Assembly (NCBI RefSeq): GCF_000237085.1
Contig: NC_016627.1
Location: 1,896,118 to 1,960,117 of the forward strand
Reading direction: 5' to 3'
Length of the DNA: 64,000 nucleotides
From: Acetivibrio clariflavus DSM 19732
GTDB lineage: Bacteria > Bacillota > Clostridia > Acetivibrionales > Acetivibrionaceae
The translations under genes were made by a program, and so were the position numbers. The notes below the pieces were generated by a model, which was not told the origin of the DNA, made no database searches, and saw only the letters and a program-made list of their open reading frames with translations. This document shows, in pieces, positions 18,738 through 28,228 of this stretch (positions are counted from its first letter, which is position 1; every line of letters begins with the position of its first letter).

Positions 18738-19289
18738 TTATTGCGAATTTACATAGTTTTCTACTTCTTTATCAACTTCTGTCTTCAACTCATTATAAAT
18801 TGTATCAATATTATCCTTAAGGATATCATTTACTTTCTGAGGTATGTAAGGGTGATTATAATTTTCAAAATAGTCATAATATTCATGATTTTCATATATG
18901 TATAAATTATTTTCTTTCTTAAATCCAACTTTAGCTAGCCTTGAGTGAGCAGATTCAATATTACCGCTTTTGTCTACCCATTGAGAAACAATCCAGGAGT
19001 ATACATTTACGTTTTCAGATGTTTCTACTGTATCAATAATTCTATACTTTCCAGTAAAAAAATCTCCCGCAGAACCCAGTGACGATTCTATCTTATTTAT
19101 ATAATAATCCATGGCTTCATCTATAGTTTTTCCGCCATTAATCTTTACACCGTCATCGTTCCTTGTAACTCGTGGCAGTTCTGTAACTTCTGGTGCATTT
19201 TCAAGTGTGTTTGTTGTATTACTGCAAGAAGGTAATAGAATAACTAAAATAACAGTAAGTGTTAAAAATTTGAATATTTTATTATTCAT
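18738..19289 (-). CDS. putative lipoprotein, unknown function
   Basis: The minus-strand start at 19289 has GGAAGTGAAAG upstream. The 183-residue protein begins with a lipoprotein signal (KFLTLTVILVILLPSC, lipid Cys at about 22). The rest is hydrophilic, with a Tyr-rich region (YIYENHEYYDYFENY) near residue 140 and a charged helical end. No family is recognised. It probably sits on the outer face of the membrane. Confidence 0.72.
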   Translation of the reverse strand: MNNKIFKFLTLTVILVILLPSCSNTTNTLENAPEVTELPRVTRNDDGVKINGGKTIDEAMDYYINKIESSLGSAGDFFTGKYRIIDTVETSENVNVYSWIVSQWVDKSGNIESAHSRLAKVGFKKENNLYIYENHEYYDYFENYNHPYIPQKVNDILKDNIDTIYNELKTEVDKEVENYVNSQ

Positions 19290-19667
19290 TTCTTTCACTT
19301 CCTTAAATTTTATCAGATATATCATTATTAGTAATTATAAATATATTTTTGCTGTTTGTGAATATAATTTAAAATAGTATGACAATAAATAACAAAACTT
19401 TTACAATTATCATGGACTAATTACTATTTCCATTATGGACTTATACTGGTAAATTTGTTTTTTATAATCTACTTAGAATTAACAATACAAAAATTTCAAT
19501 GGTTAGGAAAGGTAAAGGCTTAAATTATCAAAGGATAGATCGCTTTTTTTGATATTAAAGATGGGAAATACCTTATCATAAAGATTGTGAAATTTACAAT
19601 ATAAAAAGCCCAACTAAAAATAGTGGACTTTATGGCTATCAAATTGGCTATCATATTTTATTTTAGC
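19290..19667. other. intergenic region carrying the tRNA-Leu terminator
   Basis: Apart from the hairpin at 19603-19631 I see only AT-rich sequence. Confidence 0.5.
19603..19631 (-). terminator. terminator of tRNA-Leu
   Basis: On the minus strand AAAGTCCACTA pairs with TAGTTGGGCTTT (one bulge), followed by TTTTTAT, 37 bases after the tRNA. Confidence 0.6.
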
Positions 19668-19754
19668 TGGTGCGAGGGAAGGGATTTGAACCCTCACAAC
19701 CTTGCGGCCACTAGAACCTGAATCTAGCGCGTCTGCCAGTTCCGCCACCCTCGC
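19668..19754 (-). tRNA. tRNA-Leu (anticodon CAG)
   Basis: Class II tRNA of 87 nt with a variable arm (TGGCCGCAAGGTT). Acceptor GCGAGGG/CCCTCGC, anticodon stem CTAGA/TCTAG with loop TTCAGGT, T arm GGGTTCAAATCCC, and an encoded CCA. Confidence 0.95.
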
Positions 19755-19957
19755 ACACTTGACTAGATTATTTTACTAGATAAATCGAATAATTTCAAGT
19801 GGTAAAATATATTTTTTGAAAAAAATATCTAGGAATTTTAAAAGAAATATGTTAATATTTAAGCGACAAAAAAGTATAAAAGTTCCATTCTATTAGACAA
19901 AAAGATAGAGAAAAAAGGCAGAAAAAGTAAGACATATCTATGGGGAGGGATACGAAG

Positions 19958-20506
19958 TTGCGAGCTATGAGCGTCTCAAATGACAGAGTACTAAATCGTG
20001 TTACTCAGATTTTTGAAAAATGCTCACAACAGGTTGGAGTTGATATTGTTAGTGTCGTCTTATACGGTTCAAGGGCAAAAGGAGATTACACTTCGCAAAG
20101 TGATTACGAATTCCTGATTTTAGTTGAAGACAATACAGATTTATTGAGGTTTATATTGATGAATGATACTATAAAATATGAGCTTTTGAAAGAAAGATTA
20201 ATGAATGTAAAAATTCTTATGTATACACCCCATGTATTTGAAGAATTATTATATACCGATAAATTGGTTGGAACATTTCTGTATATGATTTGCAGGGATA
20301 ATATACCGTTGTTTGATAGAAAAGGAACTTTTAGATCAATAAAAGAGCGCTTAACGAGTGACAATAATACCAGAAAAAGTGAAGAGGAATTTTTGGTGCA
20401 ATGTATTGATTTTTCAAGGCAAATGGGCTCGGAAAAATGGGAACGTAAATGGGATAGGATACTGTTGCAGTTTAGATATCAAAAAAGAAGAAAAAGTGCA
20501 TATTGA
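19958..20506 (+). CDS. stand-alone nucleotidyltransferase-fold protein
   Basis: A TTG start at 19958 puts GGGGAGGG at the right distance; an ATG at 19940 overlaps that site and is less likely. The MNT/KNT-type motif is visible: LYGSRAKGD, then SDYEFLILV, giving the G-S...D-x-E/D pattern (about 34-52). One acidic position is Glu instead of the usual second Asp. The C-terminal half is helical and basic. It has no HEPN partner gene nearby, unlike classical MNT/HEPN pairs. The function is unknown. Confidence 0.7.
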   Translation: MRAMSVSNDRVLNRVTQIFEKCSQQVGVDIVSVVLYGSRAKGDYTSQSDYEFLILVEDNTDLLRFILMNDTIKYELLKERLMNVKILMYTPHVFEELLYTDKLVGTFLYMICRDNIPLFDRKGTFRSIKERLTSDNNTRKSEEEFLVQCIDFSRQMGSEKWERKWDRILLQFRYQKRRKSAY

Positions 20507-20773
20507 CAGTTTAATTTGAAATAAATTTATATGTTTTAAAATAAATATTCAGGCAATTTTAAAAATATCCCGTTCAGTATTCAATTCGGAATAACTTCAA
20601 ATCAGAACTATAGAATGGCAAAATTATCGACAATTAGTTTATTTTTTGCCAAAAAGTTTTATTTCAAATTAAAAATTTCATGAAATCATGTAATTTATAA
20701 ATTATTGATGCTTTATAATTTTTTTTTTTTGCCATATAATAAATACTAAAGATAAATTTAGGAGGAAACCATT

Positions 20774-22168
20774 TTGAATAGAAAATTAATTGAATTTAAA
20801 GAAAATATTAAAGGAAAAAAAGTAGCGGTACTCGGAATTGGAATCAGTCATATTCCTTTAATTAAATATTTATATAGGCTCGGAGTGGATATAACTGCCT
20901 TTGATAAATCCGATGAAAACAAGCTTAAAGATGTAATTGACCAGTTTAGTGGCATGAATATTAAGTATAGCCTTGGTGAAGATTACTTAAAAAATCTGAA
21001 AGGATTCGATATAATTTTCAAAACTCCGGGTATGCGATTCGATTTGCCTGAACTTGAGGAAGCAAGAAGAAACGGTTCACAAGTAACTTCTGAAATGGAA
21101 GTTTTTTTTGAGCTTTGCCCTGCACAAATTTTTGCTGTTACCGGAAGCGACGGAAAGACTACCACTACTACCCTTATATATAAAATGTTAGTGGAACAGG
21201 GCTATAATTGCTGGCTTGGAGGGAATATCGGCACCCCGTTGCTTGACAGGATTGATGAAATCAATGAAACGGATAAAGTAGTACTAGAGCTCAGCAGTTT
21301 CCAGTTACATACCATGAAACGAAGTCCGCATGTTGCTGTTGTTACAAATCTTGCACCTAACCATCTTGATGTACATAAATCAATGGACGAATATGTGGAG
21401 GCAAAAAAGAACATATATTTGCATCAAACAGGGAATGATAAGCTTGTAATAAATTTTGACAACGATATAACCCGGGATTTTATTAATGATGCCAAAGGAA
21501 AGGTGGTATATTTCAGCAGAATTAATAAGATTGATTCCGGAGCCAAAATGAAAGGTAATATGCTGGTATATAGTGACGGAAAAGAGGAAAAGGAGATAAT
21601 AAATGCTGATGATATTGTAATTCCGGGAGTACATAATATTGAAAACTACCTTGCAGCTATTGCTGCTGTGATAGATTATGTGGAAATTGATACAATAAGG
21701 AAAGTGGCAACGACTTTTAAAGGAGTAGAGCACAGAATAGAACTGGTTAGGGAACTTAATGGAGTCAAGTTTTACAATGATTCCATTGCAAGCAGTCCTT
21801 CAAGGACAATTGCCGGTTTAAATTCCTTCAAACAAAAGGTTATTCTCATAGCGGGAGGATATGATAAAAAAATTCCCTACGATGTTATGGGGGAAGTGCT
21901 TGTAAATAAAGTCAAGTGCCTTGTACTTATAGGACAGACAGCGCCTAAAATTGAGCAGGCACTACTGAAGGAAATAGAAAGGACAGGAAAAGGAAAGGAT
22001 ATACCGATAATACACTGTGATACGTTAAAAGAGGCGGTTGAAAAAGCGTATGAATCTTCAAAATCGGGGGATATAATTATTATGTCACCGGCCAGTGCAA
22101 GTTTTGATATGTTTAAAAACTTTGAGGAAAGAGGAAAGCAGTTTAAGGATATTGTAAATTCTTTATAA
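20774..22168 (+). CDS. murD: UDP-N-acetylmuramoyl-L-alanine--D-glutamate ligase MurD
   Basis: MurD adds D-Glu to UDP-MurNAc-L-Ala in the cytoplasm using ATP. The 464-residue protein has an N-terminal Rossmann-like domain (VAVLGIGISH at 16-25), the ATPase loop GSDGKTTTTT (about 123-132), TNLAPNHLDVH near 195 and the C-terminal ligase domain with ND-S-I-A-S-S-P-S (about 335). TTG start with AGGAGGAAA. It is alone here rather than in an mra/mur cluster, which is unusual for murD and may mean a second copy elsewhere. Confidence 0.95.
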   Translation: MNRKLIEFKENIKGKKVAVLGIGISHIPLIKYLYRLGVDITAFDKSDENKLKDVIDQFSGMNIKYSLGEDYLKNLKGFDIIFKTPGMRFDLPELEEARRNGSQVTSEMEVFFELCPAQIFAVTGSDGKTTTTTLIYKMLVEQGYNCWLGGNIGTPLLDRIDEINETDKVVLELSSFQLHTMKRSPHVAVVTNLAPNHLDVHKSMDEYVEAKKNIYLHQTGNDKLVINFDNDITRDFINDAKGKVVYFSRINKIDSGAKMKGNMLVYSDGKEEKEIINADDIVIPGVHNIENYLAAIAAVIDYVEIDTIRKVATTFKGVEHRIELVRELNGVKFYNDSIASSPSRTIAGLNSFKQKVILIAGGYDKKIPYDVMGEVLVNKVKCLVLIGQTAPKIEQALLKEIERTGKGKDIPIIHCDTLKEAVEKAYESSKSGDIIIMSPASASFDMFKNFEERGKQFKDIVNSL

Positions 22169-22268
22169 ATAAAGACAAAAAACAAATAAAGACAAAAAAC
22201 TTTTTAATCAACTATCAGCAGGCAAAGTCAGGTATAATGATGTAGAAAGTCATCAAACCTTTTAAAAT

Positions 22269-22300
22269 AAAGGGTAAGCTTTAATAAGAGCTTACCCTTT
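22269..22300. terminator. hairpin after murD
   Basis: A 12-base perfect stem (AAAGGGTAAGCT) with an 8-base loop, without a T-run. The murD gene and the next gene are convergent. Confidence 0.55.
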
Positions 22301-22489
22301 GCTATCGTTTGCTTTACTTTTTTAAACTGTTATAAATCACTCTAAAAGAGCAAATTACTTAAAAAATGTTATAAAAATATTGATTTATGTATTACAAAAT
22401 TAAACGAAAAGTAATGGGAATAAAAGATTTTTAGGTATTAAATAAGCTGATTACCGAACTCATCTTGAATATGAAAGCTATATAAATTT
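22301..22489. other. AT-rich spacer, nothing recognised
   Basis: It lies between convergent genes; no motif stands out. Confidence 0.4.
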
Positions 22490-23188
22490 TTATTTTATTG
22501 CCCTGATCATGGCGGTATGATTATCGTTGGGTAAAAATCCCACCAGCTCAACTGTGTTGAATCCTGCTGATTTAATGACATTTAATTCGTGTTCGAGAGT
22601 CAATGGCGTATCAAAATGTACAAAAACATCATCTTTGATTCCGTCTCTGAGTCTTCGCCTGTTATATTCGGAAAATGCCAGATCTTCTATAGCTTGTGAT
22701 GTGGCGATGTAATCACATTCAATATACACGCCGCCCGGTTTCAAACAGTCAAATATTTTTTTGAACAGCATTTTCTTCTTTTCGAAGGTGTAATGATGTA
22801 AAGTTTGAAAAGAGACAACTGCATCAAAACGTTCCATTCCCATATCGTAAGTAAAATAATCTTCGCAAACTAAAGTAAGATTCTTATCATGGTGTTTTGA
22901 GTAGAGCTTTTGCAACATTTTATTCGATAAGTCAACCCCAACCGTTTGTAAATTGGGAAAGCGGATAAAGATGTAATCCAACTCAAGACCGGTTCCGCAG
23001 CCAATATCTAAAAGGGTTTCGGTTGATACCGGCAATAGATCTGCCATCCATTGATAATAACTTTTCCACTTAGACATGTGTTCTTCATAAAAGTGGATTC
23101 TTGCCTCAAAGAAGCCCGCCATTGTTTCAAGAGGTTCATCCTTAGTTTCATCAAGCCATTTTTTCAGTTCCTGATAATCTTTATCCAT
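22490..23188 (-). CDS. class I SAM-dependent methyltransferase
   Basis: The 232-residue protein has motif I LLDIGCGTGLELDYI (about 60-74), motif II VGVDLSNKML and the SFQTLHHY stretch of the methyltransferase-11/25 fold. The substrate is not determined; family members methylate small molecules. It resembles the methyltransferase at 31539 in architecture, so the two may be paralogues. There is no AGGAGG site; a weak GAGGTATTAT lies upstream of the ATG at 23188. Confidence 0.85.
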   Translation of the reverse strand: MDKDYQELKKWLDETKDEPLETMAGFFEARIHFYEEHMSKWKSYYQWMADLLPVSTETLLDIGCGTGLELDYIFIRFPNLQTVGVDLSNKMLQKLYSKHHDKNLTLVCEDYFTYDMGMERFDAVVSFQTLHHYTFEKKKMLFKKIFDCLKPGGVYIECDYIATSQAIEDLAFSEYNRRRLRDGIKDDVFVHFDTPLTLEHELNVIKSAGFNTVELVGFLPNDNHTAMIRAIK

Positions 23189-23260
23189 AATAATACCTCA
23201 TTTTTGTAGTTAATCAGTATAGTAGAATATTGGCGTTTCTATATTTTAAATTTATATAAC

Positions 23261-23304
23261 AATAAACCTTGCATACTGTATCACTACAGTCTACAAGGTT
23301 TATT
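23261..23304 (-). terminator. terminator of the tRNA cluster
   Basis: An 11-base perfect stem (AATAAACCTTG and complement) directly abuts the CCA of tRNA-Tyr on the minus strand. Confidence 0.7.
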
Positions 23305-23389
23305 TGGTGGGAGGAGATGGATTCGAACCATCGAAGTCAGTGACAACAGATTTACAGTCTGCCCCCTTTGGCCACTCGGGAATCCTCCC
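23305..23389 (-). tRNA. tRNA-Tyr (anticodon GTA)
   Basis: Class II tRNA, acceptor GGGAGGA/TCCTCCC, anticodon region GACTGTAAATC, long variable arm, T arm GGTTCGAATCC, and encoded CCA. Last tRNA of a three-gene minus-strand operon. Confidence 0.94.
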
Positions 23390-23400
23390 ATATATTTAAT

Positions 23401-23476
<76 letters not shown>

Positions 23477-23493
23477 GTGCCTTACAGAAAATT

Positions 23494-23570
23494 TGGTGGG
23501 CCTTCAGGGACTCGAACCCCGGACCAACCGGTTATGAGCCGGTTGCTCTAACCAACTGAGCTAAAGGCCC
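23494..23570 (-). tRNA. tRNA with CAT anticodon (probably elongator Met)
   Basis: 77 nt; acceptor GGGCCTT/AAGGCCC, anticodon stem CCGGC TCATAAC CGG, T arm GGGTTCGAGTCCC, and encoded CCA. It is not an initiator, as the acceptor is fully paired at position 1. CAT also serves tRNA-Ile2 after lysidine modification; the body resembles both, so the assignment is not certain. Confidence 0.85.
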
Positions 23571-23956
23571 TCGTAAACGCGACAAGTGATAGTATAAATT
23601 AAAAAATAGGATTAGTCAAGTATTTTTTTTAATTTTATTAATTTTTTGCTCACATCTTCACTTGAAAAAGAAAATTCCATCCCCTGGAGTATATAGACGG
23701 AAATAATTTTTTGATTAATTGACAATTTTATACCTTGATTAAGAGATTTGGTATATATTTGAAGTGTTTTATAAGGATTAATATTCCTTGGGTTTATTTG
23801 CAAGTCAATACAGCTTTGTTGTATAATAAAAAATAAATTTCATATAGTTTGTAGGCGAAGAGAAAGCCTAAAATGCTAATTTCAAAATTTGCTATACAAA
23901 AAATACGTATTTTGAACAATACTAAGTATTATATAAATCAAATTATGAGGTGCAAA
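23571..23956. other. divergent intergenic region with tRNA promoter
   Basis: It holds the minus-strand tRNA promoter and, to the right, AT-rich sequence. The open frame 23873-23956 before the M42 start has no ribosome site and is not believed to be part of that gene. Confidence 0.5.
23591..23619 (-). promoter_or_regulatory. sigma-A promoter of the tRNA operon
   Basis: On the minus strand TTGACT and TATACT are 17 bases apart, ending 20 bases before the first tRNA. Confidence 0.8.
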
Positions 23957-24976
23957 ATGGAATACTTGAACGTATTAAAGGATCTTAGCATGTATGTTGG
24001 GGTATCAGGAAGAGAAAAAGAAATATCCCAATACATAGAGGGACTGTTTAAAAATTATTGCGATGAGGTAAGAATAGACGAATTTTATAACGTATGCGGA
24101 TATAAAAAAGGATCCGGTGATACCGGAAAAAAGATTATGATTATGGCTCATCATGATGAAATAGGTATGTTGGTTAAAAGCATTGATGACAGGGGATTTG
24201 TGAAATTTACCAACATAGGCGGAATAGATACTAAAATTCTTTTGGCGCAAGAGGTTATCATTCACGGTAGTGAGGATATTTACGGAGTTATTGGGGCAAA
24301 GCCTCCGCACCTTCTTAAACCTGAGGATACAAAGAAGGCTGTCAAGATGGAGGATTTATATATAGATACCGGACTTTCAAAAGAGAATATATCAAAGCTG
24401 GTTTCAATAGGAGATGTTATAACCTTTAAGACTTATCTTTTTGAACTTAAGGGAAATAAATTAAGTTCAAAATGCCTTGATAACAGAGCCGGAGTTGCCG
24501 CTTTACTGGATATTATGGAGAGGCTGTCAAAACTCAGCCACAATGATGATGTGATATTTGTTGCTACATCACAGGAAGAGCTTGGATTGAGCGGTGCAAA
24601 AATAGCCTCCTACAATATTAATCCGGACATGGCAATTGTTATCGATGCCTGTCATGGAGAAATTCCTGATGCTTCAAAAGACGAAACCTATGCTTTGGGC
24701 AAAGGACCTGCCATAGCAATAGGGCCGAACATTCACAGAGCATACACCAATAAAATAATTGAGGTGGCAAAGGAAGAAAACATACCTTATCAGATTGATG
24801 TGGAGCCGGGAAATACGGGAACTGAGGCTTGGGCAACCCAGGTGTCGAGGGCGGGAATTCCGTCATTGCTCATTTCCATTCCGGTAAAATATATGCATAC
24901 TACTGTAGAGACTTTACACATAAATGATATTAAGAATACAGGTAAACTGGTTTCAAGATTTGTTTCAGGATTGTAG
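23957..24976 (+). CDS. M42 family aminopeptidase, paralogue 1
   Basis: M42 enzymes are cytoplasmic two-metal aminopeptidases, often 12-subunit TET complexes. The 339-residue frame starts at ATG 23957 with GAGGTG upstream; the longer frame from 23873 lacks a ribosome site. Metal and catalytic motifs: AHHDEIG (about 71-77, His where most have AHMDE), DNRAG, QEELG and, near the end, MHTTVE. It is the first of three tandem M42 genes. The AHHDE variant and Asn in D-N-R may change specificity. Confidence 0.92.
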   Translation: MEYLNVLKDLSMYVGVSGREKEISQYIEGLFKNYCDEVRIDEFYNVCGYKKGSGDTGKKIMIMAHHDEIGMLVKSIDDRGFVKFTNIGGIDTKILLAQEVIIHGSEDIYGVIGAKPPHLLKPEDTKKAVKMEDLYIDTGLSKENISKLVSIGDVITFKTYLFELKGNKLSSKCLDNRAGVAALLDIMERLSKLSHNDDVIFVATSQEELGLSGAKIASYNINPDMAIVIDACHGEIPDASKDETYALGKGPAIAIGPNIHRAYTNKIIEVAKEENIPYQIDVEPGNTGTEAWATQVSRAGIPSLLISIPVKYMHTTVETLHINDIKNTGKLVSRFVSGL

Positions 24977-25072
24977 TTTGTACCTTCTCTTTTTGTCTGA
25001 TTTCCAAAGAGAAAGCATTAAGAGATGAATTAAGCGAGAAATTTTATTTATGGCTGAAATGGAGGAAACAAC

Positions 25073-26098
25073 GTGTACTTAAAAGAACTTACAGAATTAA
25101 ATGGGGTTTCGGGAAATGAAGACGAAGTCAGGGAATTTATAAAAGAGCATATTAAGGAATTGGCCGATGAGATAAAAATTGATTCGATGGGAAATCTTAT
25201 TGCCTTTAAGAAAGGCAAAAGCAAAAAACTCAAGGTAATGCTTTCAGCCCATATGGATGAAGTGGGATTTATGGTTACAGGTTTTGGCGATAGTGGTGTT
25301 ATAAAATTTGCCACTGTTGGAGGTATTGATGAAAGAATACTTCCTGGCAAGAGAGTATTGGTTGGAGAAAAAAAGATTCCTGGGGTAATTGGCTCAAAAC
25401 CTATTCATATGCAAGAAAAAGATGAACGGAATGCTAATGTGAAGTTAAAGAAAATGTATATAGATATTGGCACCGATAAAAAGGAAGAAACTGAGAAATT
25501 GGTGTCATTGGGAGATTATATTGCTTTTCACAGTCCCTATACAGAATTTGGCGACGGGCTTGTAAAGGCAAAGGCTTTGGACGATAGAGTGGGCTGTGCA
25601 ATACTTATGGAGGCACTGAAAGAAAGATATGAATTTGACTTGTATGCCTGCTTTACGGTTCAGGAAGAAGTAGGGCTCAGAGGTTCTGAAGTTGCTGCCT
25701 ATACTGTTAATCCCGACATTGCATTGGTGGTTGAGGGTACAACTTGTTCCGATGTACCTGGAGTGGAAAAGAGTGAGTATTCTACAGTCTTAGGTGAAGG
25801 GGCAGCCCTTACAATAATGGACCGTACATCGTATCCCGACAAGAATTTTGTTAATTATATATATGAGTTGGCACAACGAAACAAATTACCGGTACAATTT
25901 AAACAAACCAATACCGGAGGCAATGATGCGGGAAAAATTCAGATGAGCAGAAGCGGAGTAGTAACTGCTTCTATATCAGTACCTTGCAGGTACATTCATT
26001 CCCCGGTATCGGTTATGAGCAAAAAGGACTTTAACAGTTGCAAGGATATAGTAATAGCAGTTTTAAAAGACCTTGGAACAAGAGAAGAAGCTTATTGA
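25073..26098 (+). CDS. M42 family aminopeptidase, paralogue 2
   Basis: 341 residues with a GTG start behind GGAGGAAA. Motifs: AHMDEVG (about 62-68), DDRVG, QEEVG, VEGTTCSD (Glu at the third metal position, where paralogues 1 and 3 have Asp) and IHSPVS. The metal-3 difference suggests a different peptide preference. It probably shares an operon with the M42 genes on either side. Confidence 0.93.
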   Translation: MYLKELTELNGVSGNEDEVREFIKEHIKELADEIKIDSMGNLIAFKKGKSKKLKVMLSAHMDEVGFMVTGFGDSGVIKFATVGGIDERILPGKRVLVGEKKIPGVIGSKPIHMQEKDERNANVKLKKMYIDIGTDKKEETEKLVSLGDYIAFHSPYTEFGDGLVKAKALDDRVGCAILMEALKERYEFDLYACFTVQEEVGLRGSEVAAYTVNPDIALVVEGTTCSDVPGVEKSEYSTVLGEGAALTIMDRTSYPDKNFVNYIYELAQRNKLPVQFKQTNTGGNDAGKIQMSRSGVVTASISVPCRYIHSPVSVMSKKDFNSCKDIVIAVLKDLGTREEAY

Positions 26099-26157
26099 TA
26101 AAGTAAAAGAAATAGCTACGGAAATGCGAATAGGACATAAAACAGGAGGAATTATAA

Positions 26158-27135
26158 ATGTTTGAGTTAATAAAAAGGTTGACACAATCTTTTGGTGTTT
26201 CAGGCAATGAAGAAGAAATAAGGGAGACTATCATTAATGAAATAAAGAATGATATACAGGAAATAAGAGTGGATACTTTGGGTAATCTTATTGCCACAAA
26301 ACCGGGAAAAGGCAAAAAGATTATGGTGGCAGCACATATGGATGAAATTGGAGTGATGGCAACTTATATCGATGAAAAGGGATTTATAAGGTTTTCCAAT
26401 ATTGGAGGAGTTTCAGCCTTTGTTTCTTTGGGACAGAAAGTAAAGTTCAAAAACGGTACAGTGGGTGCAGTATTTTACGAGGATAAACTGGAAGATATGA
26501 AGAATTTAAAACTGTCAAAGATGTATATAGATATCGGTGCAAAGGATAAAAAAGAGGCTGAAAAATTAGTTCGCATTGGCGATGTTGCCTGCTTTGTGGG
26601 AGATGCTGTAAGGCAGGGAGATATGGTTATATCCAAAGCAATTGACGATAGAAGCGGATGTGCAGTACTTATTGAAGCTATAAAGCGTCTGCCCCAGACA
26701 GATAATGAGATATATTTTGTATTTACCGTTCAGGAGGAATTGGGACTTAGAGGGGCAAAAACAGCTGCTTACCAGTTGAAGCCCGATATTGCAATTGCAG
26801 TAGATGTCACTGCTACAGGAGATACTCCCGAGGCAAACCTTATGGAAGTAAAATGCGGAGGCGGACCTGCCATAAAGATAAAGGACAGATCAGTAATATG
26901 CCATCCTGAAGTTAAAAAATTATTGGAAGAATCGGCCAGGAATATAAATATACCGTATCAGTTTGAGGTACTTGAGTATGGCGGCAGTGACCCCGGTGCA
27001 ATCCATATTTCAGCAGGAGGAGTTCCGTCGGGTGCAATTTCAATTCCCTGCAGATATCTTCACAGCCCGGTGGAAGCTGCAAGCCTTGAAGATATTGAAA
27101 ATGCGGTAAAATTACTAATTGAAGCAATAAAATAA
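26158..27135 (+). CDS. M42 family aminopeptidase, paralogue 3
   Basis: 325 residues; the ATG follows AGGAGGAA. Motifs: AHMDEIGVM (about 58-66), DDRSG, QEELG, VDVTATGD and LHSPVE. It is closer to paralogue 2 than to 1. Three different subunits side by side could form mixed TET assemblies, as reported for archaeal TET2/TET3; this is an inference. Confidence 0.93.
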   Translation: MFELIKRLTQSFGVSGNEEEIRETIINEIKNDIQEIRVDTLGNLIATKPGKGKKIMVAAHMDEIGVMATYIDEKGFIRFSNIGGVSAFVSLGQKVKFKNGTVGAVFYEDKLEDMKNLKLSKMYIDIGAKDKKEAEKLVRIGDVACFVGDAVRQGDMVISKAIDDRSGCAVLIEAIKRLPQTDNEIYFVFTVQEELGLRGAKTAAYQLKPDIAIAVDVTATGDTPEANLMEVKCGGGPAIKIKDRSVICHPEVKKLLEESARNINIPYQFEVLEYGGSDPGAIHISAGGVPSGAISIPCRYLHSPVEAASLEDIENAVKLLIEAIK

Positions 27136-27196
27136 ACCATTGGTGAATAAAAATATAATAGGCAATTTAAATTCGTTTTTACAGGAGGACAGAATT

Positions 27197-28207
27197 TTGA
27201 AAAAAGTTGCCTATTTATTTTTTGCTTTAATATTGCTTATGCTCTCTGGCTGTGTTGAAAATAAAAAAGATGTTTTGACAGAGCGATCAGAGTCTTTATT
27301 TGTGACTGAAGATGAAAAAAACAATAACTATAACATGAATTACCGGTTAGACAGTGAAGAATACGATACGGATTTTACCGAAAAGGATATATATGAAATA
27401 AATATGAAAAGGGATTTACTGTGCCTTATAATGGCCTATCCTGAATATGTATCGGGGTTTGAAAGAGGTACCGGAGATGAAGTATATGTAGTCATGAAAT
27501 CCGGCACAAAAATTTTGTATGACGATAAAATCCCTAAAACATACGAGCAGAAGCTGGCAAATGCAGATTTGCAAGATACACTGGAAATGCTTTATCCGCT
27601 GTCCGATATTTCAGAATTAATGGATGAGAACTATGACCCGGGCAGGATAAGGTGCTATAAATTTTTAAAAGAGGTCTACGGAGGTTCCCGCAAGGAGATA
27701 GAGAAAAGTTTAAAAGGGGTTAATATGGGCGGAAAGGTATGTCTGTTTAATGACAGAAATAATGCAGCTGAATCGTTAAAGAAGGCGGTAAAGGAAATAA
27801 GTACTGCTGCAAGCAGTAATTTATCGGCAAATATTTTTCCGGTTAACGGTACATACAACTACCGTGTTATTGCAGGTACAAACCAATTAAGTCCGCATGC
27901 TTTTGGTATTGCGATAGATTTCAGAAGCGATAAAAGGGATTATTGGAAGTGGGCAAGCAGAGAATTGGGGCAGCAGAGATTGAATCAATATCCAAGAAAA
28001 GTTGTAAAAATTATGGAAGACAATAATTTTATATGGGGCGGAAAATGGGCACACTTTGACATTCTGCATTTTGAATACAGACCGGAACTTATCATAAAAG
28101 CCCGGTATCATGTTGAGGATTTTGAAAGGATAGACCCGTGGTATTATGGCTTTCCTTCGGAAGATGAAGCGGTTAAGGGCTATATTGAAACAATAGATAA
28201 AATATAG
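27197..28207 (+). CDS. VanY-like D-alanyl-D-alanine carboxypeptidase lipoprotein
   Basis: A TTG start at 27197 with ACAGGAGGAC upstream leads to a lipoprotein signal (FFALILLMLSGC, lipid Cys at about 16-17). The longer frame from 27140 has no ribosome site. The C-terminal region is an M15 peptidase: SPHAFGIAIDF (His and Asp ligands, about 232-242) and ILHFEY (about 288-293). It would trim D-Ala from peptidoglycan stems outside the membrane. The linker (about 20-95) is acidic and unique. It follows the third M42 gene by 61 bases and may be co-transcribed. Confidence 0.87.
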   Translation: MKKVAYLFFALILLMLSGCVENKKDVLTERSESLFVTEDEKNNNYNMNYRLDSEEYDTDFTEKDIYEINMKRDLLCLIMAYPEYVSGFERGTGDEVYVVMKSGTKILYDDKIPKTYEQKLANADLQDTLEMLYPLSDISELMDENYDPGRIRCYKFLKEVYGGSRKEIEKSLKGVNMGGKVCLFNDRNNAAESLKKAVKEISTAASSNLSANIFPVNGTYNYRVIAGTNQLSPHAFGIAIDFRSDKRDYWKWASRELGQQRLNQYPRKVVKIMEDNNFIWGGKWAHFDILHFEYRPELIIKARYHVEDFERIDPWYYGFPSEDEAVKGYIETIDKI

Positions 28208-28228
28208 AACAAAGTATAAAATTGTATT

